Positions 1-7,791 of a DNA stretch of 15,670 nucleotides are shown piece by piece. The notes beneath the pieces were generated by a model, which did not search any database, had not been told where the DNA came from, and saw only the letters and a program-made list of their open reading frames with translations. The position numbers and the translations under genes were made by a program. This stretch comes from Phycisphaerales bacterium (GTDB lineage: Bacteria > Planctomycetota > Phycisphaerae > Sedimentisphaerales > Anaerohalosphaeraceae): NCBI GenBank assembly GCA_011048645.1, contig DSDR01000234.1, positions 1 through 15,670 on the forward strand, in the 5' to 3' direction. Every line of letters starts with the position of its first letter. The stretch's first letter is position 1.

Positions 1-1
1 G

Positions 2-919
2 GTGATTGCCGAACATATTGAGCAAAGCCTTCGCGGCAGCGTTTCATTCTGGGCGGTCAGTTGGTGGGGGCCGGGCAGTTTCACCGACCTTGTTTTCAAG
101 GATTATATCCTGGCGCATCCGGATGCATCAAAATTGAACTATGCGATTCTCTATGAAAGCACCGGACGCTTCGGGCGTTTTCAAAACCCCAATTATCGTG
201 CCTGGATCAGTGATTTGGAGTATCTTAAGGACACTTATTTCGAGGACCCGCGTTATTTGCGGATTGACGGGCGTCCCGTCATCTTTGTTTATCTGTCAAG
301 GGTGTACTTTCGCAATCGAGGTCATGACGTCCTCAAAGAAATGCGTCAAACGTTCCCGGAGATCTATCTGGTCGGCGATGATGTATTCCAAATCGAGGGG
401 GCGGGAGATTACAAAGCCGAATGGGCCAAACATTTCGACGCCATAACCGTCTATGATGTGTACGGCCAATCCATCAAACCGCTGGGCGGCACACACAAAG
501 CAGTTGAGTTTCTCGCACAGACTTATCAGCAAGCCAGGCAAGCCGCCAACTCGGTTGGGACGGCTTTTATGCCGACCATTGCACCCGGCTATAATGACAC
601 GGCGGTTCGACAGGGACACCCCGGCCGGGCGCGCTATTTTACCGATAGCGAAAACTCAAAGGAAGGCGACATTTTTCGCGAAATGATCCGCCAAGCGGCT
701 CTGCCCCATATGGACCCATCCGCTGACAATATCATTATGGTGACCAGTTTTAACGAATGGTACGAGGACACCCAGATCGAGGCAACAGCCGGAACCGCAC
801 CGCCGAGCCGCACCGACAATTCTGAGAACGGCACACACTATACCGGCGGCCAGACCTATGTGGATTACGGCTGCTTATATTTGGATATCTTGAAAGAAGA
901 GGTCTTTGGAGACCAATAA
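2..919 (+). CDS. GH99/WbsX-like glycoside hydrolase, 3' part (5' end outside window)
   Basis: This is the C-terminal 305 or so residues of a TIM-barrel glycosidase of the GH99-like (WbsX / endo-alpha-mannosidase-like) group. Counting from the codon at base 2, residues 15-26 (SFWAVSWWGPGS) match the family strand in which W-G-P-G-S follows the first barrel segments, and DGRPVIFVY (89-97) is another family block. The segment TSFNEWYEDTQIEA (248-261) holds E252 and E255, spaced like the two catalytic glutamates of GH99 (E-W-x-E). The frame is open to the window edge and the first family blocks are missing, so the GTG at base 2 is not the real start; any signal peptide lies outside. True GH99 enzymes cut inside alpha-mannosides, but this wider group is poorly characterised, so substrate is an inference from the neighbouring GH38 and sulfatases. 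It ends 85 bp before the first sulfatase on the same strand. Confidence 0.85.
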   Translation: MIAEHIEQSLRGSVSFWAVSWWGPGSFTDLVFKDYILAHPDASKLNYAILYESTGRFGRFQNPNYRAWISDLEYLKDTYFEDPRYLRIDGRPVIFVYLSRVYFRNRGHDVLKEMRQTFPEIYLVGDDVFQIEGAGDYKAEWAKHFDAITVYDVYGQSIKPLGGTHKAVEFLAQTYQQARQAANSVGTAFMPTIAPGYNDTAVRQGHPGRARYFTDSENSKEGDIFREMIRQAALPHMDPSADNIIMVTSFNEWYEDTQIEATAGTAPPSRTDNSENGTHYTGGQTYVDYGCLYLDILKEEVFGDQ

Positions 920-1004
920 ACTACGTTTAATGCGTAATTCGATAAACGACACGGCTCTATTTTTCTTCTGTTGTATTGATTGAATGCACACACTGAGGAG
1001 TTAA

Positions 1005-2528
1005 ATGATGAGATCAGTAAATGGCGTAAAGTCCGCATATTCCAACAATCTGACAAGGCGATCATTTGTCAAAACCGTTGCCGCCGCGGCGATGGCGAGC
1101 ATATCGACAGATATGACGCTTGCGGCGCGTTCATTGACTTCTCTGGCGGACAAATCCCTGCCGCCTGCGTCCAGACCCAATATCGTGTTTATTCTGGCCG
1201 ACGATCTGGGCTATGGCAGCCTGAATTGCTACGGCGCGGATAAAAAGCATATCCGTACGCCTCACATTGATCGTATTGCCGATGCCGGAATGCGTTTTAC
1301 AGATGCTTATGCTCCTGCGTCCATCTGCACTCCAACCCGATACAGTTTTATCACCGGACAATATACCTGGCGCACCCACCTCAAGTCCGGAGTGGTCAAT
1401 CCGCTCGATCCTTTGCTTCCGGATCCGGACAGGATGACCATTGCCCGATGGCTTCAGGAGCGAGGGTATAATACGGCCATGATTGGCAAATGGCATCTGG
1501 GGTACGGCAACAAGACCCCCGTGGATTTAACGGCCAGACTGTCGCCCGGCCCGCTTGATCTGGGGTTCGATTATCATTTCGGCGTCCCTCAAAATCACGG
1601 CGATATGTGGGGCGTCTATGTCGAAAATGATCGGGTCTATGGGTTAAGAAGCGATCGGCTGCAGCCTTATTCCAGGACATTTTATGGTACGAAATATGCA
1701 GGGCTTGACGCACCGCAGCGTGAAAACAAAAAAGTAATGGAAGACTTGACGAACAAGTCCATTGAATGGTTAAAACAGCAAAACAGGGACAAGCCATTTT
1801 TCCTGTATTATGCCGCGGTAGCGGTTCATCATCCGATCACGCCGTCCGATCATATGCGGGGGATGAGCGATGCCGGCCCGTACGGCGATTTTATTCAGGA
1901 TTTGGATATGAGCGTCGGACGGCTTATTGAAACGTTGGAATATATGAATTTGATGGATAATACGATCATCATTTTTGCCGGCGACAATGGCGGCGACATT
2001 CCTGAAAACGATCCGGAAAGACCTGAAAATCAGGCGATTGCGCATGGCCTGAACATCAATGGCCGTCTGCGCGGCGACAAACATACCATTTGGGAGGGGG
2101 GAACGCGTATCCCGTTTATGGTGTCCTGGCCCGGAAAAGTCAAACCGGCTACTGTGTCCAATGATCTGGTCAGCGTGATGGATATTTTTGCCACGGTCTG
2201 CGAAATCACGGACGGCAAACTGCCCGCACCCAAAGATATCGCGCCGGACAGTTTTAGTTTTTTGTCTTCTCTCTTGCAGTCTGAGACCAAACAGGGCCGC
2301 CAATCGATCGTGATGTCCGACGTCAGGGGACGACTGGCCCTGCGTAAAGGACATTGGAAATACATTGACAACACCACCGGTCAAGGTGAGCAGGTGGGCC
2401 GGCCTCAGTTGTACGATCTGGCCGAGGATCCATCAGAAACCGTCAATCTCTACGACAGTCACCCTGAAATTGCCAAACGCCTGGCCGATGAGCTGGATCG
2501 CATCAAACAAGTTCAGGCAAGTCGATAG
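1005..2528 (+). CDS. Tat-exported S1 arylsulfatase (core CTPTR)
   Basis: A formylglycine-dependent sulfatase of the alkaline-phosphatase superfamily (S1), 507 aa, which would hydrolyse sulfate esters on a glycan outside the cytoplasm. The N-terminus has a twin-arginine signal (TRRSFVK at 17-23, then an alanine-rich stretch). Active-site features are all visible: metal ligands D66-D67 in ILADDLGYGS, the core C108-T-P-T-R112 whose Cys becomes formylglycine, GKWHLG at 161-166, H275-H276, GDNGG at 326-330 with D327/N328, and K359. The C-terminal part has the usual YDLAEDPSETVNL block that closes these enzymes. A GAGGAG ribosome site at 995-1000 lies 4 nt before ATG 1005 and 7 nt before ATG 1008, so either Met could be first. 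A 42-bp gap to the next sulfatase suggests co-transcription. The exact S1 subfamily and sulfate position cannot be read from sequence alone. Confidence 0.93.
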   Translation: MMRSVNGVKSAYSNNLTRRSFVKTVAAAAMASISTDMTLAARSLTSLADKSLPPASRPNIVFILADDLGYGSLNCYGADKKHIRTPHIDRIADAGMRFTDAYAPASICTPTRYSFITGQYTWRTHLKSGVVNPLDPLLPDPDRMTIARWLQERGYNTAMIGKWHLGYGNKTPVDLTARLSPGPLDLGFDYHFGVPQNHGDMWGVYVENDRVYGLRSDRLQPYSRTFYGTKYAGLDAPQRENKKVMEDLTNKSIEWLKQQNRDKPFFLYYAAVAVHHPITPSDHMRGMSDAGPYGDFIQDLDMSVGRLIETLEYMNLMDNTIIIFAGDNGGDIPENDPERPENQAIAHGLNINGRLRGDKHTIWEGGTRIPFMVSWPGKVKPATVSNDLVSVMDIFATVCEITDGKLPAPKDIAPDSFSFLSSLLQSETKQGRQSIVMSDVRGRLALRKGHWKYIDNTTGQGEQVGRPQLYDLAEDPSETVNLYDSHPEIAKRLADELDRIKQVQASR

Positions 2529-2570
2529 TCGCGTAATCATTTTTAACGTCTCAAGAAAGCGGGTTATATT

Positions 2571-4181
2571 ATGCAATCAACACGGCGGCATTTTGTAAAA
2601 ATGGTGGGACTCGGTATGGGTAGCGTGATGGCCTCCTCTTCTCTTTTAGCCAACACACCGGCGAAAACAAAGAAACCGAATCTGTTGTTTATCATGACCG
2701 ATCAGCAGCGTTGGGACGCCTTGAGCATCGCCGGCAACACCGTCCTGCAAACACCGCATCTTGACCGGTTAGCCGGACAAGGCGCCTACTTTAAGCATGC
2801 CTATACTCCCTGTGCGGTTTGCTGTCCTGCGCGATCCGTTGTCCTGACCGGCCATACCGTGGAAAAGACCGGCATGACAAGGAACGACTTTGCATACACT
2901 CCCGAACAAGAAGGGCTGATGACTCAGCCGACCTTTGATGAGATATTAACGAAGAACGGCTACCGTTGCGAATATTATGGCAAATGGCACAGCTTATCGG
3001 CGCGTGCCGAGTGTTATCAAAACCCTGTCCAAGCCGCCCGGAACGGCCTGTCGATATTCGGCCCCGGCGGTCAGACATACATGTATCGCGATTATTTAAA
3101 TCAGCACGTTCCCCGTCGTGAGCTTCAAATCGGTGAGTTTTACGAAAATATATCGCAACGGCCTTACCGGACGGATCCGATTGATCGATATCATGGAATG
3201 TCTCCGGCTGAACTGAAAGCAAAAGACATCGGCGTTGTCCAACCCGACCAGCATGGCGAATTGCTGATGTCGAGCCGGCATTCCATCACAGCGTTTCAGG
3301 CACGGCAAACCATTGAAGCCATTGAGCGACTCAAAGATCAACCGTTCAGCATCACCTGTTCGTTTCATTTTCCACATTCTCCCATTACTCCGACCGGGTC
3401 GTACTACGGGATGTATCCGCCGGAAGCGATTGATCCCCCGGTCAGTATTCATGATGATATGTCCAACAGTCCGTATGTCGGAACAAACGGCAGGCAGCGT
3501 CTGTCGGAATATCGGGATAAGGACAAGATCAGGTATATGATTTCGAACTATTACGGGTTGGTCAAAGAAATTGATGATTGGGTTGGCGAGCTTTTGAAGA
3601 CATTGGATAAACACGGCTTGACCGAGAACACCATGGTCATTTTTACCAGCGACCACGGCGAAATGCTGGGGGCGCACGGCATGCGGGAAAAGAATGTGTT
3701 TTATGAAGAATCGGCGCATGTACCGTTGATGATTCGTTTTCCCGGCCGCATCAACGACCACACCGTAATCGACGGATACGTGTCTTTGATGGATTTATTT
3801 GCGACAATTCTCGATTATATGGGCGTTGAAAAACATCCATCCGACGGGCAAAGCCTCCGCGGTTTAATTGAGACAACAGATACCACACAGGGCCGGTATG
3901 TCGTGGCCGAATGGCTTTGGCGCGGGGATACGGAATCCAACTATATGATTGTCAAAGACGGCTGGAAAATGATGATTCCCTGCACGGAGACCTCAACGGT
4001 TCTGAATGCGTTATATGACCTCAATACCGATCCTTATGAAATGAACAATCTGATCGGTCACAACCCAAACCGATCTCACTATGCGGAGAAAACAGAAGAA
4101 CTCCGGAGATGTCTTCTGGAGTGGTTAAACAAGACCGGCTCAGCACACGTCGAAGGAGTCCGAAAGAGAAAACTGGTCTGA
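2571..4181 (+). CDS. Tat-exported S1 sulfatase (core CCPAR)
   Basis: Second S1 sulfatase, 536 aa, of the type beginning NLLFIMTDQQRWDAL. It starts with a twin-arginine signal (STRRHFVK at 3-10, hydrophobic stretch to ~27). Visible active-site elements: D44-Q45 (metal), C84-C-P-A-R88 with C84 as the predicted formylglycine, YYGKWHS at 135-141, the FHFPHSP block with H266 and H269, TSDHGEMLGAHG at 359-370 with D361/H362, and K374 in the block before FYEES. YDLNTDPYEMNNL near the C-terminus is the usual closing motif. The subfamily differs clearly from the sulfatases on either side, so it probably removes sulfate from another sugar or position. Only a weak purine-rich ribosome site (AAGAAAG) precedes the ATG; the 42-bp spacing suggests it is read through from the gene upstream. 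The remnant at 7498-7758 is an N-terminal relative of this type. Confidence 0.93.
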   Translation: MQSTRRHFVKMVGLGMGSVMASSSLLANTPAKTKKPNLLFIMTDQQRWDALSIAGNTVLQTPHLDRLAGQGAYFKHAYTPCAVCCPARSVVLTGHTVEKTGMTRNDFAYTPEQEGLMTQPTFDEILTKNGYRCEYYGKWHSLSARAECYQNPVQAARNGLSIFGPGGQTYMYRDYLNQHVPRRELQIGEFYENISQRPYRTDPIDRYHGMSPAELKAKDIGVVQPDQHGELLMSSRHSITAFQARQTIEAIERLKDQPFSITCSFHFPHSPITPTGSYYGMYPPEAIDPPVSIHDDMSNSPYVGTNGRQRLSEYRDKDKIRYMISNYYGLVKEIDDWVGELLKTLDKHGLTENTMVIFTSDHGEMLGAHGMREKNVFYEESAHVPLMIRFPGRINDHTVIDGYVSLMDLFATILDYMGVEKHPSDGQSLRGLIETTDTTQGRYVVAEWLWRGDTESNYMIVKDGWKMMIPCTETSTVLNALYDLNTDPYEMNNLIGHNPNRSHYAEKTEELRRCLLEWLNKTGSAHVEGVRKRKLV

Positions 4182-4227
4182 GAATGCAGCGTACAGACGG
4201 CATTTCAACAGCACATGAGGTATTTAA

Positions 4228-6753
4228 ATGAGCAAACGTAATATTCATCTGATTTGTAACGCGCATCTCGACCCGGTCTGGCTGTGGCAGTGGCAGGAAG
4301 GTGCGGCCGAGGCGATTTCTACTTTTCGAACCGCGGCAGAGCTTTGTGAAGCAAATGAGACCTTCATTTTTAATCACAATGAAGTGATTCTGTACAAGTG
4401 GATTCAGGAGTATGCCCCCGAACTGTTTAAGCGGATCCAAAAACTTGTCAAAAAGGGCAGATGGCATATTATGGGGGGCTGGTACCTTCAGCCTGACTGT
4501 AACATGCCGTCCGGCGAGTCCTTTGTCAGACAAATCCTCTTGGGTAAACAGTATTTTAAACAGTATTTTGGTGTCGAGCCGACCGCCGCGATTAACTTTG
4601 ACCCCTTTGGGCATTCGCGGGGACTTGTTCAAATTCTGGCCAAAAGCGGGTATGACGCTTATCTTTTTGGCAGGCCGGACCGGCGCTGGCTTGATCTGCC
4701 TGCCGACGACTTCAAGTGGGTTGGATATGACAACTCAACTGTGATGGCAACACGTTTTCCCGGCTGGTACAATACATCTCTTGGCAAAGCCGTTCCTATG
4801 ATCTCTCAACGGATCAACAGCGACCCTGAACGAGATCCTATGGCGATCCTTTGGGGAGTCGGCAATCATGGTGGAGGGCCATCCAAAATGGACGTCCGGG
4901 CCGTCAACCAGCTTATTGCCGAGCAGCGGGAAGTGAATCTCAGGCATTCGACGCCGGAATACTATTTTAAGGATCTCAAGGAAAAAGGCGCCCGGCTGCC
5001 CGAACATGCGGATGATTTGAACCCATGGGCCATCGGATGTTACGCATCTCAAATACAGATCAAGCAAAAGCACAGACTGTTGGAAAATGAATATTATGCC
5101 ACAGAGAAAATTCTGACAAGCGCCATGGTCAATGGGCTGATGGAGTATCCCGTTGATCTGATGAAAGAGGCCCTCTGTCATCTAATGACGATTCAGTTTC
5201 ACGACATTCTGCCCGGTTCATCCATTCGGCCGGTAGAAGAACAGGCCTTGCAACAGATCGGCAGCGGCCTGCATATCCTGTCCCGCTTGAAAACCAAAGC
5301 GTTTTTTGCGATGGCTTCGGGACAAAAAAAAGCGTCCGCCGGCAGCATCCCGATTATGGTCTTGAATCATCATCCGGCGCCGGTCTCTGAAATCATCGAG
5401 TGTGAATTCAACCTGGCTGATTTTAAGCAAAAAGACACTTTTGCGGATATCCAAGTCTATCAAAACGGCAGGCCGATCCCATCTCAAGTCGAAAAAGAAC
5501 TGTCCAATGTATCGATGGAATGGCGTAAGCGGATCGCTTTTCGAGCGACGTTAAAGCCCGGGCAGATCAATCGATTTGACTGCAAGCCTGTCATCATTGA
5601 TAAAAAGCCCGGCCCGCTGCTTCATGTCAAAAACGGCAAAATACAATTCAAAACAGATCATCTTCAGGTCGTCATCAATGGTCAGACCGGTTGGGTGGAC
5701 AGTTACCGGGTCAACGGGGTTGAATACCTGCACAACGGCTCTTTTCAGTTGCTTGCGATCAAAGACAACCTGGATTCCTGGAATATGCTTGAAACGCAAT
5801 ATCACGGAAAAGCAAAATCGTTCAGGCTTATGTCGCACACTGAAAGTGCAACATTCTCAGGCGCTCAGTGCCGTCATCTTGCTCCGATCAGAATCATCGA
5901 GGATGGCCCGGTAAGAAGTATTATCGAGGTTTTTTTCAAATACCGCAACTCACGGGTCTGCATGCAATACAAACTGCCCAAAACAGGAACGGAAATTGAA
6001 GTCCATCTCCGCGTTTACTGGAACGAAAAAGATACCGTCCTGAAAATGGCTGTTCCGGTGAAAGGCACGTCTCAAAAATACCTGGGCCAGGTCGCCTATG
6101 GTCGGCAGCGTTTGCCGGATAATGGGAACGAATCGGTTTGTCAAAAGTGGTCTGCTGTCGTATCTGAAAAAGAAAACAAGGCGTTGACCTGTATCAATAA
6201 CGGCACCTATGCATCCGATTTTAGGCCGGGCCTTTTACGCTTAACGTTGCTGCGGTCTCCTGCGTATGCAGGCCACCCCGACGCCGAGGGCAAATTTGAT
6301 ATTCCAAACGACCGATTTATTGAGAGGATGGATCAGGGATTCAGAGAGTTTGGGTTTTGGTTCAATGCGGGTCCGCTCGGCGAGCGTCTGGATGCCATTG
6401 AAACAGAATCGTTGGTGAAAAATGAGCACCCCTTTGTCTTGTCCTATTTTCCCTCCGGCGCAGGCCCAAGACCCAAACCGACAATCTTGCTCAGTGATAA
6501 TGTGATTCAGGTCACGGCGGTTAAAAAAGCTGAATCGGGCGATGACATCATCGTACGTCTTTTTGAGCCGACCGGAAAACAAAGAAATGCAACTCTTTCA
6601 ATGCCGGTATTTTCAATAAAAACAAAGGTCTCCCTGGCGCCCTTCGAGATCAAGACGCTGCGCGTCAATCCGCGAACCAAAAAAATCACACAAGTCAACT
6701 TGATTGAACAACGCATCCGAAATAAATCATCAACTGAGAGCGCCGATAGATGA
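4228..6753 (+). CDS. GH38 family alpha-mannosidase, cytosolic
   Basis: An 841-aa retaining alpha-mannosidase of family GH38, which releases mannose from the non-reducing end of alpha-mannosides using a zinc-bound active site. Motifs in order: NAHLDPVWLW at 11-20 with zinc ligands H13 and D15, the block with nucleophile D125 in INFDPFGHSRG (122-132), GNHGGGP at 212-218, and the middle-domain FHDILPGSS at 324-332 with H325. The remainder is the long beta-sandwich C-terminal half usual for the family, so the protein appears full length. No signal peptide or membrane segment is present, so it should work in the cytoplasm on imported oligosaccharides. TGAGG at 4216-4220 sits 7 nt before the ATG. 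The stop overlaps the next start (ATGA), so this gene and the URO-D-like gene are likely translationally coupled. A few GH38 enzymes have other specificities; alpha-mannoside is the family expectation. Confidence 0.93.
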   Translation: MSKRNIHLICNAHLDPVWLWQWQEGAAEAISTFRTAAELCEANETFIFNHNEVILYKWIQEYAPELFKRIQKLVKKGRWHIMGGWYLQPDCNMPSGESFVRQILLGKQYFKQYFGVEPTAAINFDPFGHSRGLVQILAKSGYDAYLFGRPDRRWLDLPADDFKWVGYDNSTVMATRFPGWYNTSLGKAVPMISQRINSDPERDPMAILWGVGNHGGGPSKMDVRAVNQLIAEQREVNLRHSTPEYYFKDLKEKGARLPEHADDLNPWAIGCYASQIQIKQKHRLLENEYYATEKILTSAMVNGLMEYPVDLMKEALCHLMTIQFHDILPGSSIRPVEEQALQQIGSGLHILSRLKTKAFFAMASGQKKASAGSIPIMVLNHHPAPVSEIIECEFNLADFKQKDTFADIQVYQNGRPIPSQVEKELSNVSMEWRKRIAFRATLKPGQINRFDCKPVIIDKKPGPLLHVKNGKIQFKTDHLQVVINGQTGWVDSYRVNGVEYLHNGSFQLLAIKDNLDSWNMLETQYHGKAKSFRLMSHTESATFSGAQCRHLAPIRIIEDGPVRSIIEVFFKYRNSRVCMQYKLPKTGTEIEVHLRVYWNEKDTVLKMAVPVKGTSQKYLGQVAYGRQRLPDNGNESVCQKWSAVVSEKENKALTCINNGTYASDFRPGLLRLTLLRSPAYAGHPDAEGKFDIPNDRFIERMDQGFREFGFWFNAGPLGERLDAIETESLVKNEHPFVLSYFPSGAGPRPKPTILLSDNVIQVTAVKKAESGDDIIVRLFEPTGKQRNATLSMPVFSIKTKVSLAPFEIKTLRVNPRTKKITQVNLIEQRIRNKSSTESADR

Positions 6754-7493
6754 GTAAGTTTATCCCGGATTATAACAATGTCCTACAGGCAGCCCGGAAT
6801 ATCAGTCCGAGCCGTCTGCCGCTTTATGATCACAATATCGATGAGCCATTTGTCAGCAAGTATCTGGGCAGAGATTTGGGCAAACTTCTTGCTGACGGAA
6901 CGCCAGAGTCGATTGCAGAGTACTTTCGTGCGTATTGTGGATTTTGTTATGAAATGGGTTACGACGTTGTCGCCTTTGAGTATTGCATCGGCCCGGTGAT
7001 GCCCGGCAGCGGTTCGCTCGGCGGACACAGGCCCGGCGTCATTAAAAACCGAAACGACTTTGACAATTACCCCTGGGAAATCATCGAGGACTTATTTTTT
7101 GAAAAAAGCGGCATTTATTTTGAGCTGCTTCGAGAGAAACTGCCTCCGGGAATGAAAGCCATCGGTGGCGCAGGCAACGGCGTCTTCGAGTGCGTTCAGG
7201 ATATCGCCGGCATTGATGCCAAGCATTCAAATGAAGATGCGATTGCGCCATTTGAAGTATGGACAAAAAATTACGGCGACAAAATCGGTAACTTCGGCGG
7301 GATCGACATGGACGTCCTTTGTCAGAATAGCTCACAAGAAATTCGAGCCTATACATTTGATGTACTGGAAAAGACGTATCAATGCGGCGGTGTTGCATTC
7401 GAATCGGGAAATTCAATTCCTCATTATGTGCCTGTAGAGGGATATCTGGAAATGAATAAAGCGATCAGAGAATTTCGAGGTGAGGGTGCGTAA
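6750..7493 (+). CDS. URO-D family (methyltransferase-like) protein with internal deletion
   Basis: Protein of the uroporphyrinogen decarboxylase superfamily (URO-D / MtaA-like TIM barrels), probably not a haem enzyme given its place in a glycan cluster. Members of this group found beside glycosidases and sulfatases in planctomycetes have no settled function. At 247 aa it is about 100 residues short of the usual 340-360. The N-terminal part (1-150) and the C-terminal part (from GIDAKHSNEDAI at 154-165, then GDKIGNFGGID, then SGNSIPHYVPVEGYL) both match the family, but they are joined directly at VQDIAGI (149-155). The central barrel strands, including the HSCGN-type motif usual before GIDAKHS, are missing. 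The frame is intact, so a protein could be made, but it can hardly form a closed barrel. Start ATG 6750 overlaps the GH38 stop. From memory of the family, not an alignment. Confidence 0.8.
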   Translation: MSKFIPDYNNVLQAARNISPSRLPLYDHNIDEPFVSKYLGRDLGKLLADGTPESIAEYFRAYCGFCYEMGYDVVAFEYCIGPVMPGSGSLGGHRPGVIKNRNDFDNYPWEIIEDLFFEKSGIYFELLREKLPPGMKAIGGAGNGVFECVQDIAGIDAKHSNEDAIAPFEVWTKNYGDKIGNFGGIDMDVLCQNSSQEIRAYTFDVLEKTYQCGGVAFESGNSIPHYVPVEGYLEMNKAIREFRGEGA

Positions 7494-7497
7494 GAAC

Positions 7498-7758
7498 ATG
7501 AATCGATGCGACTTGTTAAAAGCGACTTCCATGTCCATCGCAGCGGCCGGGTTGTCCGGATACGCCGAAGAGATCCCGGGCGTGATGCGTCAAGGTGCCA
7601 AATCGAATCTGCTGTTTGTCATGACCGGTCAACAGCGGTTTGATACGCTGAACTGTGCCGGCAACACCTTCTTAAAAACACCGAACCTTGCTGCCGTCAT
7701 TGATCCTTCATCTCTGATTTGTAATGTCTTAAGCTGGCCATCGGTCAGTTTGAGTTAA
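7498..7758 (+). pseudogene. N-terminal remnant of a Tat sulfatase
   Basis: An 86-codon reading frame starting 4 nt after the URO-D stop, with purine-rich GAGG and TGAGGG at 7477-7486 as ribosome site. Residues 1-64 are plainly the start of an S1 sulfatase close to the one at 2571: an export signal, then SNLLFVMTGQQRFDTLNCAGNT and FLKTPNL. After L64 (base ~7689) family resemblance stops and 22 unrelated residues lead to TAA. The CxPxR core and about 430 residues are absent, so there is no catalytic site. Two point changes also mark decay: the twin arginine reads R3-C4 (TGC where CGC would give Arg), and the metal-binding Asp of MTDQQ is G44 (GGT where GAT would give Asp). It is a pseudogene; expression of the fragment would have no sulfatase activity. 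Confidence 0.85.
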
Positions 7759-7791
7759 ATACGATGACAACGAAAATGGAAAGAAACCACT

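Noticed and set aside
1770..2384. 204-codon minus-strand frame opposite the first sulfatase
   Set aside because: It lies wholly antisense to a gene with complete catalytic motifs and shows no domain or signal of its own.
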